From Deltaproteobacteria bacterium (GTDB lineage Bacteria > Myxococcota_A > UBA796 > SXON01), in contig CANKTH010000016.1 of the NCBI GenBank assembly GCA_947486185.1, positions 1 to 62,454 of the forward strand: 62,454 nucleotides of DNA, given 5' to 3'. The notes below the pieces were generated by a model, which saw only the letters and a program-made list of their open reading frames with translations, had not been told where the DNA came from and searched no databases. Positions 19,531 to 27,658 of this stretch are shown here, piece after piece (position 1 is the first letter of the stretch; the number at the start of each line of letters is the position of its first letter). A program made the position numbers and the translations under genes.

Positions 19531-20528
19531 CCGCACCCCGAGTGCTGATGGTGGGCGCCGGCGCCGTCGGCCAGGTCTACGCGTGGGCCCTCCAAAATGC
19601 GGGTGTCAAAGTAGACTTCTACGTGAAGCCCAGGCACGCTGCGTCGGTAAGGGCCGGCATGCCGCTCTGGCGCCGCCGATTCGGGCGAAAGCCGGAGCCC
19701 TCAACCTTGTACGCCGACGGGGTCTACGAGAGCGACCTGCCCGCCCCGCACTGGGACGAGGTGTGGCTCGCCGTGAGCAGCACGGCCGTGACGGACACGC
19801 TCCTCGATCAGCTCCTGGCCCAGGTCGGCGACGCCGTGTTTGTGGTGTTCCCAACCCACCCTGACGGGCTCGCCCACCTACGCGCCCGCCTCGGAGAACG
19901 AATGGTTGGCGGCCTCATTTCATTCATCGCGTGGCAGGCCCCCCTCCCGGGCGAGACCGATCTCCCCGCGGTGGGAACCCGCTCAGACGGTATCGCGTTC
20001 TACGTACCGCCGGCCCCGGCGCCGTTCTGGGGTCCCGCGGCGGCGCGCGACCGTGTGATTCAGCGTCTTCGCCAAGGTGGATTACCCTGCCAGGCCGTCC
20101 CGGACCTTGAACGTACGATCGCCTGGGGAGGGGCGCTCCTCCAGCTCCACATCGCAGCGTTGGACGCGGCAGACTGGAATTTCCCGGCGCTCCGGCGGAG
20201 CGATCTTCTAAGCGTCGCCTCGGATGCCTGGAAGGAGCTCGTGCCGATCGCAGCCGCCGGGCCCGGCGGCTCCCCGCCCCCGTGGACAGGGTGGATCCGC
20301 CCGCCGATCCAGCGCCTGGTTGCCTGGCTCGCTCCGCGAATCATGCCCTTCGACCTCGCCACCTACCTGGGGTACCACTTCACCAAGGTCGGCGATCAGA
20401 CACGCGCAAACCTGGAGCTTTGGATCGCGCGGGGGCGCGCTGCGGGGCTCCCGGTCGGGGCGATCGAACGGCTCCGCGCGCGGATGCGGGAGGTGGCCCG
20501 GTTTGATGGGAGCCCGCTCCCGCCCTGA
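19521..20528 (+). CDS. ketopantoate-reductase-like (ApbA/PanE family) oxidoreductase
   Basis: A 335-residue two-domain reductase-like protein. The GAGAVGQVYA Rossmann motif starts at about residue 12 and the C-terminal all-helical domain is recognisable, including YHFTKVGDQTR. The residues expected for ketopantoate reduction could not be aligned with certainty, so a role in pantothenate synthesis is not claimed. It overlaps the pseudokinase gene by 10 bases, which suggests co-expression with it. Its stop lies just upstream of a clear promoter for the next gene. Confidence 0.6.
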   Translation: MSLTAPRVLMVGAGAVGQVYAWALQNAGVKVDFYVKPRHAASVRAGMPLWRRRFGRKPEPSTLYADGVYESDLPAPHWDEVWLAVSSTAVTDTLLDQLLAQVGDAVFVVFPTHPDGLAHLRARLGERMVGGLISFIAWQAPLPGETDLPAVGTRSDGIAFYVPPAPAPFWGPAAARDRVIQRLRQGGLPCQAVPDLERTIAWGGALLQLHIAALDAADWNFPALRRSDLLSVASDAWKELVPIAAAGPGGSPPPWTGWIRPPIQRLVAWLAPRIMPFDLATYLGYHFTKVGDQTRANLELWIARGRAAGLPVGAIERLRARMREVARFDGSPLPP

Positions 20529-20561
20529 GTGACGAAGCAGGCCCCGGATCGCTCCACCGAC

Positions 20562-20591
20562 TTGACAGCGCGCCGCGCCAACCGGTACAAC
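20562..20591 (+). promoter_or_regulatory. sigma70-like promoter of the lipoprotein/barrel/HEAT operon
   Basis: TTGACA, 18 bases, TACAAC. The same -35 and -10 boxes recur at 24491-24519. The predicted RNA start is about 20598, which rules out the ATG-less upstream extension of the next frame and fixes its start at one of the ATGs at 20601-20613. Confidence 0.7.
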
Positions 20592-20612
20592 GCCGACGTG
20601 ATGGAGACGATG

Positions 20613-21545
20613 ATGCGTGTTGAACGGTGTATTGTTGCTCTTAGCGGACTGCTCCTGACCGTAGGCTGCGGAGACAAAGGCGGGGCCGGCCCGGGCGGGA
20701 CCAACCCTACAGACTCGGGCGCGACCGGCACAGGTCCGGCGTTCGAAGACTTCATCAATGTGGACGTGGTATATACCGCGACCCAGATGGACTACACCCC
20801 CGGCACCGATTGGTTGACCCGGACGGCCGACCCAAGCTGCCTCAAGGATCAGACCCTCGACGGTCTGGTCAGCGACTTCCAGGAAGACGAGCCGGTCCCT
20901 GGGGCCTCGGTTGAAATGTACTTCAACGACGACATCGACGCCGCTGCCGACGTCTCAGTGGACGAGGTGGACAGCGAGGGCAAGTTCAGCGCGACAGCGC
21001 CTGTATGTAAGGCGATCGGCTACAAGACCAGCACCCCCGTGGAGTGGGAAGAGACCAAGGACACCTACGAGGTTCACCAGGTTTGGGGCTACGAAGCCGA
21101 CGGGGTACTGAGCGAGACCCTGAACTCCGTCAGCATCGCTACGGCCTCCATCATCCCCGCCGTGCTCGGCGTGGAGTGGGACCCCAGCACCGGCATCATC
21201 GCCGGCACCGCGTATGATTCGGCAGAAGAGCCCATCACGGGCGCGCAGGTGTTCATCCACGACGGCACCGGCAAGGCGCCGCCGCTGGTCAGCATCTTCT
21301 ACTTCATTTCGAGCTTCCCCAACGCAAGCCAACCGTACAGCAGCGAAGACGGACTGTGGGTGGCGGTCAACGTGCCCGTCGGGACGTGGACCGCGGAGAT
21401 GTGGGTGTGGGACGGGACGCAACACGTCAAGCTGGGCCAGACGGTGCTCAACATCAAGCCTGACTCCGTGAACATCTCCAACATCTTCACCGGTTTCGGC
21501 GACGGTATCCGGCTGCCCGACAGCTGCCTCTCGGTGTGTGGATGA
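20613..21545 (+). CDS. lipoprotein with carboxypeptidase-regulatory-like domains
   Basis: A predicted 310-residue lipoprotein. The signal peptide ends in LLLTVGC, followed by a Gly/Pro/Thr linker. Two beta-sandwich-like segments carry the typical LDGLVSDFQEDEPVPGA and GIIAGTAYDSAEEPITGA openings, as in carboxypeptidase-regulatory or CnaB-like folds. ATGs at 20601, 20610 and 20613 are possible; the last has a GGAG six bases upstream. The stop overlaps the next gene (ATGA), so it is coupled to an outer-membrane barrel protein. It may be a surface or periplasmic partner of that barrel; no function is assigned. Confidence 0.6.
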   Translation: MRVERCIVALSGLLLTVGCGDKGGAGPGGTNPTDSGATGTGPAFEDFINVDVVYTATQMDYTPGTDWLTRTADPSCLKDQTLDGLVSDFQEDEPVPGASVEMYFNDDIDAAADVSVDEVDSEGKFSATAPVCKAIGYKTSTPVEWEETKDTYEVHQVWGYEADGVLSETLNSVSIATASIIPAVLGVEWDPSTGIIAGTAYDSAEEPITGAQVFIHDGTGKAPPLVSIFYFISSFPNASQPYSSEDGLWVAVNVPVGTWTAEMWVWDGTQHVKLGQTVLNIKPDSVNISNIFTGFGDGIRLPDSCLSVCG

Positions 21546-23152
21546 ACCTCCTCCTCGCCCTGGCCCTGCCTGCGTTCGCGCAGGCGCCCGACAACTGGAA
21601 GTTCTCCTTGGACGGGTATTACCGTGCACGCGTATACCGGTTTGACGACCTCTACGCCGGCCAGGCCAAGGCGGGGACCTACGCCACGCACCGCATCCGG
21701 ATGCAGCCCGGGCTGAACTTTGAAGACCGGGCCAAGTTCTTCATGATGTTCGACGCCCTGGACGACCAGGCCTGGGGCGACAACGCGTCGTTGGCGTCCA
21801 CCTCGCTGTTCGCGGGAGATCCCTCGAACACCGACATGGAGGGCCGCGAGGGCTCAACCATCGAGCTGAAGCGCGCGTGGATGGAGTTCAAGATCCCCGT
21901 GGGCCTCTTCCGTATCGGCCGCCAAGGCAGCAATTGGGGCATGGGGCTCCTCGCGAACGAAGGGAACGGCTTCGACGACAACTTCGGCGAGAACCACGGC
22001 GGGTCGACCTACGACCGGCTCGTGTTCGCCACCCGACCGATCTCGGTCGTGGCCACGCTCGCCAAGAAGAAGGACCCGGGGATCCCCCTTATCTTTGCGG
22101 TGGGTGTCGATCGGCTCGTCGAAGATCCGCTCATTCAGTACTACGGCACCGACTGTGATCCGGACGATCCGGAAGACGGCTGCGAGCCCGACGAAGAGCA
22201 CGGCTACACCGAGGACCGCGACGCCGAAAATCGGCCCGACACCTGGTGGGTCGACACGCGGGATGACGTGTACGAGATGGTCTACGTGCTCCGGTATGCC
22301 GGAGAGAACACCACGCTTCCGGGCGGGCGGGTCGGCGACCTCATCGGCGGCATCTACATAGTCAACCGGCTCCAGGACGAGAGCGACTCCAACGTGCTCA
22401 TCCTCGACGGCTACCTCAAGGCCGAGATCGGGAAGTTGTACGCCGAAGGAGAGGTGGTCAACATCCGCGGCAAGACCCGGGCCATCGCGCTGCCCGGCGC
22501 TTACGATCCCTCGGGCGCGGTGGAGGACGCTCTCCTCAAAGAGGCGAACATCTGGGGTTATGTCGGTCGCCTCGGCTTCCAGAACAAGCCGCTGACCGCC
22601 TACCTGGAGACGGGCTACGCCTCAGGGGACAGCAAGATCGCCGACCAGGACTTCACGGGACGGCCGCTACATTCCGATTACAACGCTGGTTTGTTGATCT
22701 ATGAAGAGATCCTGGCGCGCGTGACCGCCGACAAGTGGTCGGATGAAGCGCGCGGCTTGTGGAGCAACGGCGGCGTGTACAACAGCCGTTACATCTTCCC
22801 GACCATCAAATATCGCCCGCTGCCCAACTGGGAGATCATCGGCGGATTCCTGACCGCGTGGCCCGACAAGCCCGACGGCAGCATCATTCGGTGCGCCGAA
22901 GGCGACTACGGGCCGGAGGAGGCGGGCTGCTCCCAGAACACCGCCACCGCATCTACACTGGGCTGGGAGGCGGATCTGGCGCTCAAATACAAGTTCCATG
23001 AGCACATCCTATTCTCGCTCGAGTCGGGCTACGCTCACATCACCGACCGTGTGCCGCTCTCCAGCTCCGGTCTCGCATACAAAACGGACGATGAAGGGCG
23101 CGAATACGGCAACTTCTTCACGCTGCAGTCGCGTATAGCCTACGAGTTCTGA
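21542..23152 (+). CDS. outer-membrane beta-barrel protein
   Basis: A 536-residue exported protein: a short signal peptide ends in LPAFAQA, and the mature chain is made of alternating strands with many aromatic girdle residues. It ends in RIAYEF, the terminal Phe expected for BAM-assembled barrels. Acidic patches (TDCDPDDPEDGCEPDEEH) suggest a large extracellular or periplasmic loop. The family was not recognised; it does not look like a trimeric porin or TonB receptor. ATG at 21542 overlaps the lipoprotein stop, and its own stop overlaps the HEAT gene start by one base, so the three are probably made together. Confidence 0.7.
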   Translation: MNLLLALALPAFAQAPDNWKFSLDGYYRARVYRFDDLYAGQAKAGTYATHRIRMQPGLNFEDRAKFFMMFDALDDQAWGDNASLASTSLFAGDPSNTDMEGREGSTIELKRAWMEFKIPVGLFRIGRQGSNWGMGLLANEGNGFDDNFGENHGGSTYDRLVFATRPISVVATLAKKKDPGIPLIFAVGVDRLVEDPLIQYYGTDCDPDDPEDGCEPDEEHGYTEDRDAENRPDTWWVDTRDDVYEMVYVLRYAGENTTLPGGRVGDLIGGIYIVNRLQDESDSNVLILDGYLKAEIGKLYAEGEVVNIRGKTRAIALPGAYDPSGAVEDALLKEANIWGYVGRLGFQNKPLTAYLETGYASGDSKIADQDFTGRPLHSDYNAGLLIYEEILARVTADKWSDEARGLWSNGGVYNSRYIFPTIKYRPLPNWEIIGGFLTAWPDKPDGSIIRCAEGDYGPEEAGCSQNTATASTLGWEADLALKYKFHEHILFSLESGYAHITDRVPLSSSGLAYKTDDEGREYGNFFTLQSRIAYEF

Positions 23153-23826
23153 TGCTGCTCCTGCTCGCCGGGCTCTGCCTCGCGGCGCTGAGCGACGATC
23201 TCGCGATCGCCGCCGACGCTGCCCAAGCCGTAGAGGTGCGCCAGGCGGCCTATGGCACCTTGAGCAAGTACGAGCCGGTCAACGAGCTCGTGACCGTAGC
23301 GCGGAACGCCAACACGCCGACCAGCATCCGCTGGGTGGCCGTGCGCGCGCTGGGTCCGCACCCGTCCGACGCCGCCCGGGACGCGCTGATCGGGCTCCTC
23401 GAGGACAACGACCCTCAGGTCCGCATGGCCGCGGTCGGAGCGCTCGGGGATCGTAAGGATCGGACGCTCGCGGGAAAGATGGCGGCCAAGCTCAACGACA
23501 AGGCCACGCTGGTCCGCGCCGCGGCCGCAGCGGCATTGGGAACGCTGGGAGACCCGACCGTGCTGCCGGACCTCGAGCGTGCCCTGGCGGATCCCAGCAA
23601 CTATTACCGAGGAAGCTCGCTTTGGGTGCGGCGGAACTTCGTGGAGGCAATGGTCGCGATCGGTGGCCGCGACGCCGCGCCGTACCTGGGCCGGGCGCTG
23701 GGCGACAAGGACCCCACGGTCGCCGCGACCGCGCTCGCCGGACTCGAGAAGATCGCCGGGTTCAGCTACAAAGAGGGACGCACCCCCGAAGAGGAGCGTG
23801 AGGCCTGGCGACGCTGGGCGCGGTGA
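23152..23826 (+). CDS. exported HEAT-repeat protein
   Basis: A 224-residue protein with a signal peptide (LLLLAGLCLAALS) and about five HEAT/PBS-type helical repeats, each with a pattern such as DNDPQVRMAAVGALG and DKATLVRAAAAAALG. These repeats normally make a protein-binding solenoid. It is likely a periplasmic adaptor for the barrel and lipoprotein encoded immediately upstream. No enzymatic motif was seen. Confidence 0.65.
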   Translation: MLLLLAGLCLAALSDDLAIAADAAQAVEVRQAAYGTLSKYEPVNELVTVARNANTPTSIRWVAVRALGPHPSDAARDALIGLLEDNDPQVRMAAVGALGDRKDRTLAGKMAAKLNDKATLVRAAAAAALGTLGDPTVLPDLERALADPSNYYRGSSLWVRRNFVEAMVAIGGRDAAPYLGRALGDKDPTVAATALAGLEKIAGFSYKEGRTPEEEREAWRRWAR

Positions 23827-23879
23827 GCGCTCCCGGCCCCGCAGAAGCGACGTGCACGGGAACCGGTTAGCGGCCGCGG

Positions 23880-24494
23880 ATGCTGAAACAACGCGGGATC
23901 CTGGTCGCGATCGAGGGCATCGACGGCGCCGGAAAGACGACGCAGGCGACCCTCCTCGAACGGCGGCTACGCGACGAAGGCGTCGCCGTGCTCCGCACCC
24001 GCGAGCCCACCGATCGGCCCTGGGGTCGGAGGCTCCGCGAGTCAGCCGCGACGGGCCGCCTGCCAGTTGAGCAGGAGTACCACTATTTCCTGGAGGATCG
24101 GAAACAGCACGTGACCGAGGAGATCCAGCCGGCGCTCGACGCGGGGACCGTCGTGATCATCGACCGCTACTACTTCTCATCGATGGCCTACCAGGGAGCG
24201 CGCGGCCTCGATCCGGCGATGATCCGAGAGACCAACGAGGCGATCGCGCCCCGACCGGACCTGTTCGTGCACCTCGACCTCGACGTAGCGACGGCGATGC
24301 CGCGGATCGCCGCCCGGGACGGGCGCGGAAACCTCTTCGAACAGGAGGAGGATCTCCGGCGCTCCGGGGACATCTTCCGAAAGATCGAGGGAGATTGGGT
24401 GCTTCGCCTGGATGCTACCGCCCCGACCGATGCCCTCGCCGAGGCGATCTACGCTCGGGTAGCCGCCGTCCGGAAAAACGCTTCGATCACTTGA
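23880..24494 (+). CDS. tmk: thymidylate kinase
   Basis: A 204-residue dTMP kinase. The P-loop is EGIDGAGKTTQA, the DRYYFSS block follows, and a REPTD block carries the dTMP-binding Arg. Arginines in the lid region suggest a type like the bacterial enzymes. It lies 53 bases after the HEAT gene. Its stop codon sits inside the -35 box of the promoter described next. Confidence 0.93.
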   Translation: MLKQRGILVAIEGIDGAGKTTQATLLERRLRDEGVAVLRTREPTDRPWGRRLRESAATGRLPVEQEYHYFLEDRKQHVTEEIQPALDAGTVVIIDRYYFSSMAYQGARGLDPAMIRETNEAIAPRPDLFVHLDLDVATAMPRIAARDGRGNLFEQEEDLRRSGDIFRKIEGDWVLRLDATAPTDALAEAIYARVAAVRKNASIT

Positions 24495-24519
24495 CACCGC
24501 TCCGGGCCAACAGTACAAC
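24491..24519 (+). promoter_or_regulatory. sigma70-like promoter ahead of a structured RNA
   Basis: TTGACA, 17 bases, TACAAC. It has near-consensus boxes and overlaps the tmk stop. The expected RNA start is about 24526, one base before the first arm of the structured element at 24527-24666. No protein-coding start with a ribosome site follows within 200 bases. Confidence 0.7.
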
Positions 24520-24526
24520 AGTGGCA

Positions 24527-24666
24527 GGAGCGAAACGACGATGAACTGAGCCTGCTCATCTCGCCCGAGCGCAACGAACCGCGTTTCGGCACGAAGATTG
24601 ACGTATTCTGGCCATGCTGGGCGTCGCAGGCTCATCGCTGCTCCCTTCCTCGTCTTCCCGACGAGG
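24527..24666 (+). ncRNA. candidate structured RNA (rod-like, family not recognised)
   Basis: Three nested helices form a long rod: GGAGC (24527-24531) with GCTCC (24640-24644), TGAGCCTGC (24547-24555) with GCAGGCTCA (24626-24634), and CGCCC (24562-24566) with GGGCG (24619-24623), the last extended by AGC/GCT across a bulged G. A separate perfect hairpin, CCTCGTC-TTCCC-GACGAGG (24648-24666), follows. The first helix begins where the promoter at 24491 should start transcription. The rod with an asymmetric internal bubble recalls 6S RNA, but the length is short and no family sequence signature was recognised. It could also be a leader for downstream genes. Confidence 0.45.
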
Positions 24667-24749
24667 CGCGTGGGGACCTTGTGCCGGCGCCGCAGGCTTC
24701 CCTGACTCCAGGCCCTATTTTATAGGAGATACGCCCATGATCTGAGCTC

Positions 24750-24793
24750 GGCGCCCTCGTGGCGCCCCGGCGGGGGCCTTCGTGCCCGCCGGG
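24750..24793. terminator. tandem GC-rich hairpins, terminator- or attenuator-like
   Basis: Two hairpins lie side by side: GGCGCC-CTCGT-GGCGCC (24750-24766) and CCCGGCGGG (24766-24774) with CCCGCCGGG (24785-24793). They share a base and may compete. No T-run follows on either strand. Just upstream, AGGAG (24724-24728) precedes an ATG-ATC-TGA two-codon frame at 24737-24745, an arrangement seen in attenuators, though this may be chance. Confidence 0.35.
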
Positions 24794-24857
24794 AGTGCTG
24801 AACCCTGTCTGCACCACTGCACGGTGTATAGGCCCAACTCTGTCCTGAGGATCCCTG

Positions 24858-24989
24858 ATGCCCAACTCTCTGATCGTCCCTCCGCGCCACGCTGTGGCAC
24901 ATCCACCCCCGAGTACACCGGGCCCCCGACGTCCCGAGCCTCCCCGCGCCGAGCATCGGCCGAAAAACCCCGTCAACCGCGGGCGATGA
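24858..24989 (+). CDS. possible small Pro/Arg-rich protein
   Basis: A 43-codon frame, ATG with a GAGG seven bases upstream, encoding a basic Pro- and Arg-rich peptide beginning MPNSLIVPPRH. It lies in the gap between the structured RNA and the TPR gene. High-GC chance frames often look Pro/Arg-rich, so this is a tentative call; no family was recognised. Confidence 0.2.
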   Translation: MPNSLIVPPRHAVAHPPPSTPGPRRPEPPRAEHRPKNPVNRGR

Positions 24990-25056
24990 AACCGCTCTCT
25001 GCACGAAGCGGCCGACCGGGCGAGCGCCGGGCCGTCCTGGTGGATAACGCCGGCGG

Positions 25057-26256
25057 ATGTACCTCCTCGCCGCCCTCGTCGCCCTGACACTGCCCGCCCT
25101 GGCCGAGACCGGGGCGGGTCTCCCCGTTGTGGACTGCCGCGCCACCTTCCCCAAGTTGTCCCTGACGCTCTCCGGCACCGACCCCGCCCTCGGGCTCAAA
25201 CAGGCGACGTGCCTGCTCCAGATAGGGCGAGCCGACAAGGCCGCGGAGGCGCTGACGTCTCTGCTCGCAGCCTCGGTACCCGACCCCGAGGTCCACCATG
25301 ACCTCCTCGTGCTTCAGGTAGTGGCAGAGGCAGCGCTCGGCCGATCCGAGGCGGCGGAGACCGCCTTGTCCGGTCTGAAGAGCCGCCACGGGGACACGGT
25401 CGGCAGCCTGCGGGCGCGGGCGAACCTCGACGCCCGCCGCGGTGAGCACAGCGCCGCCTGGGCGTCAGTCCAGAAGGCGATGAGCCGCTCCTCGGCCGCG
25501 CCACACACGCGCGCGGCCGCCGCCGAGGTCGCCGCCCTGGACGCCGCTCACGTGCCGGCACCGGTGCGGGAATTGTTAGGGGGAACCTTGTCGACCGCGC
25601 GGTACAACACCGGCGTCACCGCACGACAGGCCGGGCGCCCCGCCGACTGTGTAGCAGCGCTCAACCCGCCGAGGGACAGCGCCGAGGCCAAACTCCTCTA
25701 CAACTGCACGGTTGAGGCGGGCGACCTCGTCAATGCCCCCACCGCGTTGGTCGCCGCCGGCGGTATTCCCGGCGTCGCCGCGGCGATGGTCGTCTCGCAC
25801 GCCCGCGCGCTCCAGACCGCGGGGCGACCCGACGACGCGATCGCGCTACTCACCAGCGGCAACCTCGCCGATCCGACGGCGAGCCGGGACGCGGCCACCC
25901 TCCTGTTGAACCTCTACACGACCGCCGGTCGGCTCGACGACGGGATGGCCCTCGTCAAACAAGGGAAAAGCTCTGCCACCGCCCGTGCCAACTTCGCGGT
26001 GGCTCTGGTGAACGCCAAACGCCCCGCGGACGCCCGCGCCGTGCTGGGCACCGCCTGTCCCGAGATGACTGGGAACAACGCGGTTACCTGCTACCAGTAC
26101 CTCAACGGCATTCCCGAGGCCGCTGGCGCTCCTTCGGCGCCCGCCGCCGCCCCAACCGACCCGGCCGCGGCGCCCGCAGCCCCAGCGGCGCCTGCAACAC
26201 CAGCGGTGCCGGCAGCACCAGCGACGCCCGCATCCCCTGCATCGCCGCCCGGCTGA
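25057..26256 (+). CDS. exported TPR-like protein with a Pro/Ala tail
   Basis: A 399-residue protein. The signal peptide ends in LPALAETG. Helical pairs with TPR character follow, for example ALGLKQATCLLQIGRADKAA and ARALQTAGRPDDAIALL. Four or more cysteines in the mature part (DCR, ATC, NCT, TACPE, TCY) may form disulfides. The last 45 residues are almost pure Ala/Pro/Thr and probably flexible. Likely a periplasmic protein-interaction module; partner unknown. The aminotransferase gene follows 64 bases later. Confidence 0.65.
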   Translation: MYLLAALVALTLPALAETGAGLPVVDCRATFPKLSLTLSGTDPALGLKQATCLLQIGRADKAAEALTSLLAASVPDPEVHHDLLVLQVVAEAALGRSEAAETALSGLKSRHGDTVGSLRARANLDARRGEHSAAWASVQKAMSRSSAAPHTRAAAAEVAALDAAHVPAPVRELLGGTLSTARYNTGVTARQAGRPADCVAALNPPRDSAEAKLLYNCTVEAGDLVNAPTALVAAGGIPGVAAAMVVSHARALQTAGRPDDAIALLTSGNLADPTASRDAATLLLNLYTTAGRLDDGMALVKQGKSSATARANFAVALVNAKRPADARAVLGTACPEMTGNNAVTCYQYLNGIPEAAGAPSAPAAAPTDPAAAPAAPAAPATPAVPAAPATPASPASPPG

Positions 26257-26320
26257 GCACCGACCGCGGGGGTGCCTTCAACGCTACGTTCGGTTACGGC
26301 GCTCGGCTTCCGAGGTGTTT

Positions 26321-27637
26321 GTGTCCCGCCGTCCGCAGCTCCGCACCGAACTCCCCGGCCCGCGGGCCCGCGCCCTGATCGAACGGAGCGACGCGACCGT
26401 GTCACCGTCCTACACGCGCGATCATCCGCTCGTGGTCGAGAGCGCCGACGGTCTCTGGCTGACCGACCCCGACGGGAACGAGTTCCTGGACATGTGCGCG
26501 GGCATCGCCACCACGAGCACCGGGCACTGCCATCCCCAGGTCGTGGCCGCGATCCGCGAACAAGCCGGAAAACTCATCCACATGAGCGGCACCGACTTCT
26601 ACTACCCAGTGCAGGGGCGCCTCGCCTCCAGGCTGGCAGCGCTGCATCCGGTGCGCGGCGAACGCTCCAGGGTCTACTTCGGCAATTCGGGCACCGAGGC
26701 GAACGAGGCCGCGATGAAGCTCGCCCGGTACGTCACGGGCCGCCCCCACTTCATCGCCTTCTTCGACGCGTTCCACGGACGTACCGGCGGAGCCCTCTCA
26801 CTCACGGCCTCCAAGAGTCGCCAACGCCAGGGTTTCGGCGCGCTACTCTCGGCCTTTCACACCCTTTATCCCGATCCTTATCGTCTGGGCCCCAACGCCA
26901 CTGAGCTCGCGATGGAGCGCCTTCACGACCTGTTCCGCACCGTCGCTCCCCCGGAGGACGTCGCCGCGATCTTCGTGGAGCCGATCCAGGGTGAAGGCGG
27001 CTACATCATCCCGCCCGACGACTTCCTGCTCCGTCTGCGAGAGGTCTGTGACACACACGGCATCGTGCTTGTGTTCGACGAGGTCCAGTCTGGCATGGGT
27101 CGGACCGGCCGCATGTTTGCCTGGGAACATACCCAGGTCAAAGCAGATATACTCACGACGGCTAAGGGGATCGCCTCGGGGATGCCGATCTCCTGCACCT
27201 TCGCCTCGGACGATCTGATGCGGTGGAAGCCCGGGGCGCACGCCAGCACCTTCGGAGGCAACCCCATCTCCTGCGCCGCGGCGAACGCCACCCTCGATCT
27301 GCTGCTGGGCGGACTGATCGACAACGCAGCCCGCGTGGGTGCCTACCTCAAAGAGCGCCTAGAAGCCGCAATAGGCGACCATCCGAACGTCGGAGACATC
27401 CGCGGACGTGGCCTCATGGTCGGGGTGGAGCTCGTCACCGACCGGGCGACCAAACAGCGCGCTTCTACGATGCGCGACCAGCTCGTGATGGATTGCTTCT
27501 ACCGCAGCGGGATGATCATCCTCGGCGCGGGTAGGAACACCGTGCGCTTCTCGCCCGCCCTCACGCTCTCCGAGGCCGAAGCCGACGTCGCCGTCGAGCT
27601 CTTTAGCCGTTCCCTGCATGTGCTGAGCGGCCACTGA
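26321..27637 (+). CDS. class III PLP aminotransferase (4-aminobutyrate/acetylornithine type)
   Basis: A 438-residue fold-type I aminotransferase. Visible blocks are NSGTEANEAAMKLAR (phosphate-binding and start of the large domain), the DAFHGRTGG stretch, VEPIQGEGGY, FDEVQSGMGRTG (Asp binding the pyridine N), and TTAKGIASGMP with the Schiff-base Lys. It is closest in look to 4-aminobutyrate or 5-aminovalerate aminotransferases. Two GTG codons (26315, 26321) can start it; the second has a GAGG five bases upstream. The adjacent glutaryl-CoA-dehydrogenase-like gene hints at lysine/5-aminovalerate breakdown, which is inferred. Confidence 0.85.
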   Translation: MSRRPQLRTELPGPRARALIERSDATVSPSYTRDHPLVVESADGLWLTDPDGNEFLDMCAGIATTSTGHCHPQVVAAIREQAGKLIHMSGTDFYYPVQGRLASRLAALHPVRGERSRVYFGNSGTEANEAAMKLARYVTGRPHFIAFFDAFHGRTGGALSLTASKSRQRQGFGALLSAFHTLYPDPYRLGPNATELAMERLHDLFRTVAPPEDVAAIFVEPIQGEGGYIIPPDDFLLRLREVCDTHGIVLVFDEVQSGMGRTGRMFAWEHTQVKADILTTAKGIASGMPISCTFASDDLMRWKPGAHASTFGGNPISCAAANATLDLLLGGLIDNAARVGAYLKERLEAAIGDHPNVGDIRGRGLMVGVELVTDRATKQRASTMRDQLVMDCFYRSGMIILGAGRNTVRFSPALTLSEAEADVAVELFSRSLHVLSGH

Positions 27638-27658
27638 GCGCGCCGCATCGGAGTTCCC

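Noticed and set aside
24632..25090. 152-codon minus-strand frame in the intergenic gap
   Set aside because: Arg/Gly/Ser-rich with no motif and crosses the hairpins and the TPR gene start.
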